A stretch of 13,714 nt of DNA from Kiloniellales bacterium (GCA_022360075.1 JAKSDN010000310.1:1-13714), one strand, 5' to 3'. Positions 1-7,552 are shown, counted from the stretch's first letter. Numbers and translations are program-made. The notes: a model not told the origin generated them from the sequence alone.

Positions 1-459
1 GCCGCGCGCGAGGAAACCCGCCGGGTCGATCTCACCGCCTTGATCCAAAGCCTCTGCGACGATCTCGCCGACAACGGGCTCGACGTCGGCTTCGAGAGCG
101 GCGATGCGGTCGTCTTACCTTGCCGAGCGTTGGCCCTGAAACGCGCCCTCGGCAACCTGATCGGGAACGCCGTCGCCTATGGCGCGCGAGCGCGCGTCGC
201 CTTGCGCCGGGGTGAGGGCGAGATCGCGATCACCATCGACGACGACGGCCCGGGCATTCCGGAAGCGGATCTCGAGCGGGTCTTCGAGCCCTTTCTGCGC
301 TTGGAGTCCTCGCGCAGCCGCGAGACCGGCGGCGTCGGCCTGGGCCTCGCCATCGCCCGTCAGATCGTGCGCGGTCACGGCGGCGATGTCGTTTTGCAGA
401 ACCGGGAGGGCGGCGGCCTGCGGGCGCTGGTGCGCCTGCCGGAAGCGGCGGAGGGTTAG
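1..459 (+). CDS. Sensor histidine kinase, C-terminal ATPase domain (5' end outside window)
   Basis: This is the 3' part of a two-component sensor kinase. The reading frame is open from base 1, giving 152 residues to a TAG stop at 457-459; the TTG at 40 is probably an internal Leu codon, not the start. The HATPase_c motifs appear in order: N-box (GNLIGNAVAYG, about codons 50-60), G1 box (DDDGPGIP), F-box (VFEPFLRLE) and G2 box (GGVGLGLAIARQIV). The protein ends a few residues after the last beta strand, as in ordinary kinases. The domain binds ATP for autophosphorylation of an upstream histidine. The sensor, HAMP and DHp parts and any partner response regulator lie left of the window, so the signal cannot be told. 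It converges on the LysR gene across a hairpin-rich gap. Confidence 0.93.
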   Translation, partial: AAREETRRVDLTALIQSLCDDLADNGLDVGFESGDAVVLPCRALALKRALGNLIGNAVAYGARARVALRRGEGEIAITIDDDGPGIPEADLERVFEPFLRLESSRSRETGGVGLGLAIARQIVRGHGGDVVLQNREGGGLRALVRLPEAAEG

Positions 460-602
460 GCCGCTATCGGTTCTGCGAACCGCTGGTTCTACCATTCGTT
501 ATCGAGTTGGCGTGTCGTGGCTCGTTCACAGAAGAGCTTCGAATGGATCGAGTCTCGCCGAAAGCGCTGGTCTTTTCGGCGCTCCGCGCCAGCCCCCCTC
601 CC

Positions 603-716
603 GGCGCTTCGCGCCGACCTCCCCCTCGAGGGGGGAGGCGATGATTCGAACCACGCTGTAGATTTCCCTCCCCCCTTGAGGGGGAGGGTTAGGGTGGGGG
701 GCGTCCGCGAAGCGGA
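603..716. repeat. GC-rich hairpin cluster between convergent genes; probable bidirectional terminator
   Basis: The 355-base gap 460-814 holds no convincing gene. It contains several hairpins: 603-615 (GGCGC-TTC-GCGCC), 618-638 (arms CCTCCCCC/GGGGGAGG), 666-688 (arms CCCTCCCCC/GGGGGAGGG) and 704-716 (TCCGC-GAA-GCGGA). The second large hairpin is followed by GTTAGGGTGGGGGGC. This resembles the tail of the element at 11530-11622, so the two are probably copies of one dispersed family. It lies between the kinase (+) and LysR (-) gene ends, where it could end transcription from both sides. No U-tract follows the stems, so an intrinsic-terminator role is inferred. Confidence 0.6.
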
Positions 717-814
717 CAATGGAAAGTGGAACGCCTCTGAGCCCGACAATGACAATCTGCGTCGTGGCAATTGAGGAACACTTGATCAAGGTTCGCCCAA
801 TCCAACACCAACGC

Positions 815-1714
815 CTACCTCCCCGGCTCACGCACCTGCTCCGACAGATGCTCCAGAAACCGCTGCTTCACCGGCGACAGAGCCGCCGGGTTCCAAGCCG
901 CCATCGTCGGAACCTTCGCCGCGCAGTCCTTGAGCGGCCGGGCCGTCAGGCCTTGGCGCAGGCAATCCGCGTGGGAGCTCGCCTGGATGGAGATCCCCAT
1001 CTCGCAGGCAATCAGGCCGAAGATTCCCTCGCTGTTGGAGGCCGACTGCACGACCTTCGGCTCGAAGCCGACTTCCCGGCAGAGGCGGTAGAGGTGCTCG
1101 TGGAAGTGGGCCCAATTCTCCCGGCTGCCCAGGACGAAGGACTCGCCGGCCAGGTCCTCGAGCGCGATCTCGCGTTGCTCCGCCAAGGGATGGGCGGCGT
1201 AGAGCACGACCATGAAGCCGTCCTGCTGAACCGTCAGGCTGTCCAGGCCGTCCCGCAAGACCGGCCCCGTCAGGAAGCCGAAGTCCAGCGCGCCGGATTC
1301 CAGGTCGGCGAGCTGTGCCCGGGTGAATTGGTTTCGGGGCTCCAGTGTCACCTCCGGATAGCGCTGGCGAAAGGACTTGAGGAGCTGGGGCAAGCGGCCG
1401 GCGATGGCGATGTCGGTGTAGCCGATCGTCAAGTGACCCTTCTCGCCGGTCATGGCCTTCTGCGCCTGGTCGATGGCACCGTCCATGTAGCTCAGGGCCG
1501 CCGCGCAGCCGCGCAGGAAGTTGGCGCCGGCGTAGGTCAGGACGACATGCCGGTTGCTGCGCTCGAGGAGCTGGACGCCGACCTCGGCCTCGACGTGGCG
1601 GATCGCCCGGCTGAGTGCCGACTGGCTGACGTTCAGGCGCTCCGCCGCGCGCCGAAAATGCAGCTCCTCGGCCACCGCGACGAAGTAGCGGATATGGCGC
1701 ATGCCAATGTGCAT
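815..1714 (-). CDS. LysR-family transcriptional regulator, probable regulator of the divergent TRAP operon
   Basis: A full-length 299-residue LysR-type regulator. The N-terminal winged helix-turn-helix spans about residues 5-64 (RHIRYFVAVAEELHF, then RRAAERLNVSQSALSRAIRH), with the arm and linker helix to about residue 90. The rest is a periplasmic-binding-like effector domain of normal length (about 95-295). The RYFVAVAEELHFRRAAERL pattern is typical of the CatM/BenM-like branch of LysR proteins, which often respond to small carboxylates. The start could be ATG 1714 or the in-frame ATG four codons later at 1702; neither has a clear Shine-Dalgarno. A perfect dyad at 1714-1732 touches the upstream ATG, so the downstream ATG may be the real one. 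The gene is divergent from the TRAP operon with a gap of about 100 bases, the classic layout for a regulator and its target; that link is inferred. Confidence 0.95.
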   Translation of the reverse strand: MHIGMRHIRYFVAVAEELHFRRAAERLNVSQSALSRAIRHVEAEVGVQLLERSNRHVVLTYAGANFLRGCAAALSYMDGAIDQAQKAMTGEKGHLTIGYTDIAIAGRLPQLLKSFRQRYPEVTLEPRNQFTRAQLADLESGALDFGFLTGPVLRDGLDSLTVQQDGFMVVLYAAHPLAEQREIALEDLAGESFVLGSRENWAHFHEHLYRLCREVGFEPKVVQSASNSEGIFGLIACEMGISIQASSHADCLRQGLTARPLKDCAAKVPTMAAWNPAALSPVKQRFLEHLSEQVREPGR

Positions 1715-1732
1715 GATGCGATTTATGCATCA
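1714..1732. promoter_or_regulatory. Candidate LysR operator in the lysR/TRAP divergent promoter
   Basis: A perfect dyad, TGATGC-N7-GCATCA, containing the T-N11-A core (T at 1717, A at 1729) that defines LysR-type binding sites. It lies in the 100-base gap between the divergent regulator and TRAP genes, in a locally AT-rich patch. A weak -10-like TATTAT at 1749-1754 follows, which would put the dyad near -40 for the TRAP operon. Its contact with the ATG at 1714 fits autoregulation. Confidence 0.65.
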
Positions 1733-1814
1733 ATCAAGGCGCCAAAGCTATTATACAGCGCAACATGGGGAGGCTAAGCTCTCCGGATAACACCGAAGAT
1801 CAGGGAGCAAACAT

Positions 1815-2828
1815 ATGATCTGGCGACTAAAAGGCGCCGCCCTGCTGGGCGCCGCTACCGCGATCGCATTGAGCCTGGGCACCGCTGACCGCGTGCAGGC
1901 CGCGGACAAGGTGGTCATGAACCTCGGCTGGGCGACGCCGCTGGAGAGCGACTACGGCATTCTGGCCAAGAAGTTCGAGGAGCTGGCCGAGAAGTACTCG
2001 AACGGCACGGTCGACGTGAAGCTGCGCTGCTGCGCGCAGATCTCGACCGAGGACGACGCCTTCAAGGCGCTGCAGCTCGGCACCGTCGACGGCTATTTCA
2101 TCTCCCAGAACAACGTCTCGCCGCACTGGCCTTTGATGGACGTCTTCGTTCTGCCCTACATCTTCCAGAACACCGATCACCTGCTGACCGTCGCCGGCGG
2201 CCAGGTGGGCCAGAAGATCCGCGACAAGCTTCAGGCCGATACCAGCGTGCACCTGCTGACCTTCGGCGGCCCCGGCTACCGCGACATGTTCAACTCCAAG
2301 CGCCCGATCAACTCGATCGATGACCTCTCGGGCCTGAAGCTGCGCGTGCCCAAGAACCAGGTGATGCTGGCGACCTTCGAGGCCTTCGGCGCCGAGCCCG
2401 TGCCCTTGGCCTGGTCGGAGACCCCGACCGCCTTGCAGACCGGCACCATCGATGGCGGCGACAACGGCACCTCGGTGATCCGCGAGATGAAGTTCTTCGA
2501 GTTCGCCAAGCACCTGGTCATCCTCGACCATTTCGCGGGCTTCGCCCCGGTCTTCGCCTCGAACCGCTTCATGGGCAAGCTCGACGCCGATCAGCGGGAC
2601 GCGGTACTGCGCGCGGCCAAGGAAGCCGGCGAGTATCACACCCAGGTGAAGCTGGAAGAGATCGAATCGATCCGGAGCTGGCTGTCGAGCGAGGGCGGCA
2701 TGGCGATGACGCGACCGGAGCGCGCGCCCTTCATCGCGGCGGCCCAGAAGGTGCAGCAGCAGTTCGCGGCCGAGCGCGGCGACGAGTTCAAGGCCCTGGT
2801 CGACGAGATCCAGGCCGCGGCCAATTAA
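1815..2828 (+). CDS. dctP: TRAP transporter substrate-binding protein, DctP family
   Basis: The 337-residue periplasmic receptor of a tripartite ATP-independent periplasmic transporter; it captures a carboxylate and hands it to the DctQ-DctM membrane complex. The signal peptide has a basic start (MIWRLKGA), a hydrophobic stretch at about 7-22 and cleavage near VQA-A at 29/30. Conserved DctP blocks are visible: GYRDMFNSKRPI (154-165), GLKLRVP (173-179) with the carboxylate-binding Arg at 177, and PTALQTGTIDGGDNG (204-218). The start is ATG 1815 with AGGGAG about seven bases upstream. It is the first gene of the forward operon, opposite the LysR gene. A Cys-Cys pair at 72-73 is unusual for this family. 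The symbol is the family name; the substrate is unknown and probably not a C4-dicarboxylate, given the deacylase downstream. Confidence 0.95.
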   Translation: MIWRLKGAALLGAATAIALSLGTADRVQAADKVVMNLGWATPLESDYGILAKKFEELAEKYSNGTVDVKLRCCAQISTEDDAFKALQLGTVDGYFISQNNVSPHWPLMDVFVLPYIFQNTDHLLTVAGGQVGQKIRDKLQADTSVHLLTFGGPGYRDMFNSKRPINSIDDLSGLKLRVPKNQVMLATFEAFGAEPVPLAWSETPTALQTGTIDGGDNGTSVIREMKFFEFAKHLVILDHFAGFAPVFASNRFMGKLDADQRDAVLRAAKEAGEYHTQVKLEEIESIRSWLSSEGGMAMTRPERAPFIAAAQKVQQQFAAERGDEFKALVDEIQAAAN

Positions 2829-2991
2829 CGCCCGTCAACTTGCCTCGGGCGGGAGAGCCATCTCGGCTTTCCCGCTCCTCCTTTTCCAGCAACGATCGGA
2901 AGCCTGGCGGATTGAGGGGAGGTCCTCGGCTTGATTGTACCGCGGGTCTGCAGTCTTCATCCTTGCCATTCCGGGCGCGTCTCGCCACCAG

Positions 2992-3086
2992 CCCCTCATG
3001 CTGAGCTTGTCGAAGTATGAGGATTGCAGGGTGCACGCGGCAAAATCGGAGCGATCCTCACCCTTCGACAAGCTCAGCATGAGGGG
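2992..3086. repeat. 24-bp perfect inverted repeat (dispersed element) between dctP and dctQ
   Basis: The arms 2992-3015 and 3063-3086 are exact reverse complements over 24 bases (CCCCTCATGCTGAGC... and ...GCTCAGCATGAGGGG) with a 47-base loop; complementarity continues imperfectly inward. The right half, 3050-3086, matches 9441-9477 at 35 of 37 bases, so this is a dispersed family. The gap 2829-3146 (318 bases) between dctP and dctQ shows no credible gene; forward and reverse open frames across it lack coding character. Confidence 0.85.
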
Positions 3087-3146
3087 CGAGGGTGGATACC
3101 GAAGGGCAACAAGGGGCGCTGGAGCGCAAGACAAGAGGCAAGATCG

Positions 3147-3686
3147 GTGTCCGTTAGCATTAGACAGGCCCTGACTCTCGTCGAGCGGCACTTCGAGGAG
3201 GCGCTCTCCTGCCTGGGCCTATCGGTCGTGGCCGTCTGCGTCTTCCTCCAAGTCATCATGCGCTACGGCTTCAACTCCGCGCTCCAGTGGTCGGAGGAGG
3301 TCGCGGCCATTGCCATGGTCTGGGCTGTCTACATGGGCGCCGTGCTCTGCGTGCGCGAGCGCTTCCACATCCGCATCATGGCCGGCGTCATGTTGCTGCC
3401 GGTCAAGGCGGCGACCGCCGTCGTGATCCTGGCCGACTTGCTCTGGCTCGGCTTCTCGCTCGCCATGCTGTGGATCAGCGCCGACTACCTCGGCGTGCTC
3501 TGGACCTTCACCTCGACCACGCCGCGCCTGGGCATCGACGAGTTCTATCCCCAGTCCATCGTCTTCATCGGCTACGCGCTGATGATCCTGCGCCTGGCGC
3601 AGCTCTATGCCGTTTGGTGGCGCGGCGGGCGGCGCGGCATTCCGGGCATGCGGCCCGAGCACGTTCGCGAGACCCCGGAGACCTGA
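3147..3686 (+). CDS. dctQ: TRAP transporter small permease subunit, DctQ family
   Basis: The small membrane subunit of the TRAP transporter, which pairs with DctM at the inner membrane. The 179-residue product has about four membrane helices: near residues 14-35 (CLGLSVVAVCVFLQVIMRY), 46-66 (VAAIAMVWAVYMGAVLCV), 80-105 (ATAVVILADLLWLGFSLAML) and 130-150 (SIVFIGYALMILRLAQLY). The family pattern of Arg-Tyr followed by WSEEVA in the first loop is present. I place the start at GTG 3147, which has AAGAGG eight bases upstream. A longer open frame reaches back to 3024, but it would translate the repeat arm and give an atypical N-terminus. The stop is three bases before the dctM ATG, so the two are translationally coupled. 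Confidence 0.9.
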   Translation: MSVSIRQALTLVERHFEEALSCLGLSVVAVCVFLQVIMRYGFNSALQWSEEVAAIAMVWAVYMGAVLCVRERFHIRIMAGVMLLPVKAATAVVILADLLWLGFSLAMLWISADYLGVLWTFTSTTPRLGIDEFYPQSIVFIGYALMILRLAQLYAVWWRGGRRGIPGMRPEHVRETPET

Positions 3687-3689
3687 GCG

Positions 3690-4982
3690 ATGAACGAGCT
3701 GGTGATCATCGCGCTGGTCTTCACTCTCCTCACCTTGATCGGGATGCCGCTGTTCGCGGCCGTGGGGATCTCCACGCTGCTCGCGCTCTTCATGATCGAC
3801 ATCCCCTACACCTTGATGGCGCAGACCGGCTACACCAGCCTGACGCCCTTTCCGCTGTTGACCATTCCGCTCTTCGTCCTGGCCGGCCGGCTCATGGAGG
3901 TCGGCGGCATGGCTGAGCGGCTCATCTCGATCGCCACCAACCTGGTCGGCGCCTATCGCGGCAGCCTCGGCCTGGTGACGGTCTTCGCCTGCATGCTGTT
4001 CGCCGCGCTTTCCGGTTCCGGGCCGGCGACGACGGCGGCCATCGGCTCGGTGACGATCCCGGCCATGCGCCGCGAGGGATACTCGGTGCCCTTCGCCGCC
4101 GCCATCGCGGCCTCCGCCGGGGCGCTCGGCAGCGTGATCCCGCCGAGCAACCTCATGATCATTTACGGCCTGGTCTCGGAGACCTCGATCCCGCGCCTGT
4201 TCCTCGCCGGCGTGGTACCCGGGATCCTGGTGACGATCCTCCTGATGATCACCACCTACATCATCGCCCGCCGCAAGGGATACGGCGGCACCGGTGACAA
4301 GTTCACTTGGATGCCTTTCCTCAAGGCATTGTGGGACGGCAAGTGGGCGATCGGCTCGCCGGTTTTGATCCTCGGCGGAATCTACGGCGGCGCCTTCACC
4401 CCGACCGAGGCGGCAGCCGTCGCGGTCTTCTACGCGCTCTTCGTCGGCCGCTTCATCTACAAGGATCTCACGGCGAAGAAGATCCTGGAGAGCCTCAGGT
4501 TCACGGCGCTGATGGCCGGCTTGCTGATCCTGCTGACGCCGACGCTCGCCTTCGGCCAGCTCTCGGCCTTCTACGACGTGCCGACGGCGGTCGAAGAGTC
4601 GATCACCAGCATCACGGCGAACCCGATCCTGGTGATGATGTTCATCGGCATCTTCTACATCATCATCGGCACTTTCATGGAGTCGCTGGCGCAGATCATC
4701 CTCTTCACCGCGGTCTTCCTGCCGCTCGTGCAGAGCCTCGGCGTCGATCCCGTGCTGTTCGGCGTCTTCACGGTGATGACCTGTGAGATCGGCTTCCTGA
4801 CGCCACCCCTGGGCGGCAACCTGAACGTCGCCTCGCGCATCTCCGGCGTGACCATCGAGCAGATCTCGGTTGCGGTGCTGCCCTTTATCCTGGCCTACGT
4901 GCTCGGGCTGCTGTTCATGATCTTCATCCCCGAGGCCACGCTCTGGCTGCCCGATTTCTTCTACGGCGTGGCGAAGTACTGA
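3690..4982 (+). CDS. dctM: TRAP transporter large permease subunit, DctM family
   Basis: The 430-residue channel subunit that uses an ion gradient to move substrate from the DctP receptor into the cell. The length is normal and hydrophobic segments run throughout (about a dozen). Signature blocks are present: GSGPATTAAIGSVTIPAM (about 109-126), ALGSVIPPSNLMIIYGLV (about 145-162) and GGAFTPTEAAAVAVFYA (about 234-250). ATG 3690 has GGAG nine bases upstream. The dctQ-dctM spacing of three bases and the following deacylase 33 bases downstream indicate one transcript. No missing motif or frameshift is seen. Confidence 0.96.
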   Translation: MNELVIIALVFTLLTLIGMPLFAAVGISTLLALFMIDIPYTLMAQTGYTSLTPFPLLTIPLFVLAGRLMEVGGMAERLISIATNLVGAYRGSLGLVTVFACMLFAALSGSGPATTAAIGSVTIPAMRREGYSVPFAAAIAASAGALGSVIPPSNLMIIYGLVSETSIPRLFLAGVVPGILVTILLMITTYIIARRKGYGGTGDKFTWMPFLKALWDGKWAIGSPVLILGGIYGGAFTPTEAAAVAVFYALFVGRFIYKDLTAKKILESLRFTALMAGLLILLTPTLAFGQLSAFYDVPTAVEESITSITANPILVMMFIGIFYIIIGTFMESLAQIILFTAVFLPLVQSLGVDPVLFGVFTVMTCEIGFLTPPLGGNLNVASRISGVTIEQISVAVLPFILAYVLGLLFMIFIPEATLWLPDFFYGVAKY

Positions 4983-5015
4983 CCCCTCGAACGGAACCAG
5001 GAGAGGTTTCTAGCG

Positions 5016-6614
5016 ATGCTGGACAAGGTTCTCGAAGGCGGCCTGATTTTCGACGGCAGCGGCAAGGCGCCCTTCGAGGCCGACGTCGGCATCAGCGGCG
5101 ATCGCATCGCCGAGATCGGCGACCTCTCGGCGGCCGACGCCGAGGAGCGGATCTCCGTTGCGGGCCTCGCCGTCTCGCCGGGCTTTATCGACCTGCACAC
5201 GCACTCCGACTTCACCCTGGCCGCGAACGGCCGCGCCGAGAGCCAGGTGCACCAGGGCGTCACGACGGAGGTCGTCGGCCAATGCGGCGTCTCCTGTGCC
5301 CCGGCGCGCAGCCGGGAGGACATCGCGCTGATGGCGCCAGGATATCTGCCGGGAGAGGTCGAGACCGACTGGCTGAGCTTCGGCGAATACCTGGACCATC
5401 TCGCCCGCAAGCCGCTGGGCGTCAACGTCGCGGCCTTCGTTGGCCACGGCACCATCCACCGCGCTGTCCTGGGCGACGCGCTGCGGCCGGCGCGCGACGA
5501 GGAAGTCGAGGACATGGCCGGGCTCCTGGAGCGCAGCCTCGACGAGGGCGCCTACGGCTTCTCTACCGGGCTCGAGTACTGGCCCGGCAGCCTGGCCACG
5601 CCGGATCAACTGGCGCGGCTCTGTGCGGTGGCGGCGGCCAAGGACCTGCTCTATGCCACTCATGTGCGCAACCGCGACCTCTTCTACGATCTCGGCTTCG
5701 GCGAGGCGATTGCAACGGCACGGGTTGCGGGCGCCCGCTTGCAGATCTCCCACATCCAGCCCAAGTACGGCGCGCCGGCCCAAGCCATGGCGCACAGCCT
5801 GGAGATGATCGCGCAGGCCCGGCGTCAGGGCGTCGACGTCGCCTGCGACGTGATCCCGCACGACTGGTCGCACACACGGGTCCTGGCGATACTGCCGCAA
5901 TGGGCGCAGGAAGGCGGCCTGGATGCCGTCCGGGCGCGGCTGAAGGATCGCGAGACCCGCGCCAAGATCAAGCGCAACCCCCGGCCGATGTGGCGCCTGG
6001 TTAGCGACGGCCGTTGGGAAGAGATCCGCCTCCTGCAATCCTTGGCCAACCCTGATCTGGTCGGCTTGGACTTCGCGGAGATCGGCAGCAAGCGGCGCTG
6101 CGACCCCTACGACGCCGCGCTCGACCTTCTCTTGGAGGAAGAGGGCGAGGCGATGAACCACCTCATGTGGACCTCGCATTCCTTCTCCGACGACGACATC
6201 AAGCTCGCGCTGTCGGACGGCGGCTGCGCCGTCATCTCAGACACCCTGGCGCTCGCTCCCTACGGCTGCCTCAAGCATTCGATCGGCTCGTTGAGCGGCT
6301 ATGGCTGGGCCGCCCGTTTCCTCCAGCATTACGTGCGTGACCAGAAGGTCATGACCCTGGAGGAGGGGCTGCGCCGCCTGACGTCCCTGCCGGCCGATCG
6401 CCTCGGCCTGAAGGATCGCGGCCGCCTGGCCAAGGGCTGCTTCGCCGACATCACGGTCTTCGATGCCCGCGCGATCGCCAGCCACTTCGAGCTGCGCGAG
6501 CCGCGCCGTTACGCGAGCGGCATCGCCTATGTGCTGGTCAACGGCGCCTTCGCCATGCGCGACGGCACCCGGAGCGAAACCGACAACGGACAGGTGCTTC
6601 GTTCCGGCGCGTGA
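5016..6614 (+). CDS. N-acyl-D-amino-acid deacylase-type amidohydrolase
   Basis: A 532-residue cytoplasmic metal-dependent amidohydrolase of the D-aminoacylase group, which hydrolyses N-acyl-D-amino acids to a carboxylate and a D-amino acid. Visible metal-site residues are H61 and H63 (GFIDLHTHSD), C90 (VVGQCGVSC), H216 (YATHVRN), H246 (QISHIQPK) and D409 (VISDT), matching the His/Cys/His/His/Asp set of D-aminoacylases. The C-terminus has the usual TSLPADRLGLKDRGRLAKG block and a final beta segment (ADITVFD). ATG 5016 has AGGAGAGG nine bases upstream. The usual HPRxYG substrate-loop segment is replaced by KHSIGSLSGYG (420-430), so substrate choice may differ from characterised enzymes. It sits in the TRAP operon, which suggests the imported compound is its substrate. 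Other members of this superfamily branch, such as N-acyl-D-Glu/Asp deacylases, remain possible. Confidence 0.9.
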   Translation: MLDKVLEGGLIFDGSGKAPFEADVGISGDRIAEIGDLSAADAEERISVAGLAVSPGFIDLHTHSDFTLAANGRAESQVHQGVTTEVVGQCGVSCAPARSREDIALMAPGYLPGEVETDWLSFGEYLDHLARKPLGVNVAAFVGHGTIHRAVLGDALRPARDEEVEDMAGLLERSLDEGAYGFSTGLEYWPGSLATPDQLARLCAVAAAKDLLYATHVRNRDLFYDLGFGEAIATARVAGARLQISHIQPKYGAPAQAMAHSLEMIAQARRQGVDVACDVIPHDWSHTRVLAILPQWAQEGGLDAVRARLKDRETRAKIKRNPRPMWRLVSDGRWEEIRLLQSLANPDLVGLDFAEIGSKRRCDPYDAALDLLLEEEGEAMNHLMWTSHSFSDDDIKLALSDGGCAVISDTLALAPYGCLKHSIGSLSGYGWAARFLQHYVRDQKVMTLEEGLRRLTSLPADRLGLKDRGRLAKGCFADITVFDARAIASHFELREPRRYASGIAYVLVNGAFAMRDGTRSETDNGQVLRSGA

Positions 6615-6702
6615 CGCGCTGCCTTGGAACCGATTGACCGGGCAGACCCGCTGCCCTAACACAGAAAGGTCATTCGAGGCCCCCCGCAGCGGAGATCCGA
6701 CC

Positions 6703-7371
6703 ATAAGCGAGCATCACACAGAGCCCGCGAGCGCAGAACCGAGGCGTTTGCGCGGTACCGGCGAACGCAGCCCGTTGGCCGACCCGGCCTGGTCTTACAT
6801 CGAGAAGACCAGTCTCGACGATTTCACGACCGAGGATTGGGCCCAGCTCGATGCCCAGCGTGCGCCCTACCTGGCCGAGCAGGTCGCCCGGCAGGCGCTG
6901 GACATGCTGGCGGCCCAGAAGCACGCGCCTTCCTTCGGCTATCAGATCAACAACTACGAGCACTGCCTGCAGGCTGCGACCCTGGCGCTGCGCGATGGTC
7001 GGGACGAGGAGACCGTGGTCTGCACGCTGTTCCACGACCTGGGCTTCGTGGTCTGCAACGAGACCCACGGCGCCTTCGCCGCCACGCTGCTGCGGCCCTA
7101 CGTTTCCGAGCGCAATGTCTGGATGCTGGTCCGGCACATGTATTTCCAGACCGTCCACTGCCCGAGCCATCCCGCCATCGATCCCAACCTCCGGGAGCGC
7201 TGGCGCGGCCATCCGCATTTCGACTACGCCGCCGACTGGGTCGCCCGCTACGACCAGAACTCCATCGATGCGAAGATCGACACGCTGCCGCTGGCCGATT
7301 TCGAGCCGATGGTCCAGCGCGTCTTCTCGCGCCCGCCGAAGGCGGTGCCGATTCCGGGGTTGGAGGATTGA
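6703..7371 (+). CDS. HD-domain metalloprotein with a PhnZ/TmpB-like diiron ligand pattern
   Basis: A roughly 222-residue HD-domain protein, last gene of the TRAP-deacylase operon. Numbered from 6703, the likely metal ligands are H87 (YEHCLQAA), H111-D112 (LFHDLGF), H122 (THGAFAA), H145 (VRHMYFQ) and D184 (ARYDQNS). This H...HD...H...H...D set is shared with mixed-valent diiron HD oxygenases such as PhnZ, TmpB and inositol oxygenase, and also with some HD phosphohydrolases. The second His of the PhnZ HDxGH motif is Phe (HDLGF), so the substrate pocket differs. The start is uncertain: no ATG or GTG fits. The best Shine-Dalgarno (GGAG at 6691) precedes an ATA at 6703 that would begin I/M-SEHHTEP; TTG at 6634, 6748 or 6775 are alternatives. 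Reaction unknown; oxidation or hydrolysis of the deacylation product is only a guess. Confidence 0.8.
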   Translation: MSEHHTEPASAEPRRLRGTGERSPLADPAWSYIEKTSLDDFTTEDWAQLDAQRAPYLAEQVARQALDMLAAQKHAPSFGYQINNYEHCLQAATLALRDGRDEETVVCTLFHDLGFVVCNETHGAFAATLLRPYVSERNVWMLVRHMYFQTVHCPSHPAIDPNLRERWRGHPHFDYAADWVARYDQNSIDAKIDTLPLADFEPMVQRVFSRPPKAVPIPGLED

Positions 7372-7430
7372 GCGGCGGACGACGTCTGACGTGGAAGTAG
7401 GGGCCAGCCTACGACCGTCAGAACCCATAG

Positions 7431-7552
7431 ATTGTCATTGCCGGGCGGGCGAAGCCCGAGCGCTCCGCGCTCCCGGCAATCCATCGAGGTCCGAGACCGG
7501 GACCTAAATGGACCGCCTGGGCCCTATGGGGGTCAAGCCCGAGGGTGACAAT
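7431..7552. repeat. Composite palindromic element at a convergent gene junction
   Basis: The gap 7372-7622 contains no gene I can support. It holds a 9-bp perfect inverted repeat, ATTGCCGGG (7437-7445) and CCCGGCAAT (7472-7480). This encloses two smaller hairpins, CGGGC-GAA-GCCCG (7446-7458) and GAGCG-N5-CGCTC (7458-7472), giving a cloverleaf-like fold. An outer imperfect pair (7431-7446 with 7537-7552, 12 of 16 matching, starting ATTGTCA) suggests the true ends of the element. It lies between the HD gene (+) and the hypothetical gene (-), so it may also stop transcription from both sides. Confidence 0.6.

Noticed and set aside
719..1777. 352-residue forward open frame
   Set aside because: It lies opposite the LysR gene, which has a clear helix-turn-helix and effector domain; the forward product is an Arg/Gln/Leu-rich shadow of high-GC DNA.
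1827..2639. 270-residue reverse open frame
   Set aside because: Antisense to the DctP receptor; composition is that of a shadow frame.
3024..3146. Longer DctQ N-terminus
   Set aside because: It would translate the repeat arm; GTG 3147 has a good Shine-Dalgarno and gives the usual DctQ length.
5010..6179. 389-residue reverse open frame
   Set aside because: Antisense to the deacylase, which has all metal-site motifs; the reverse product shows no domain.
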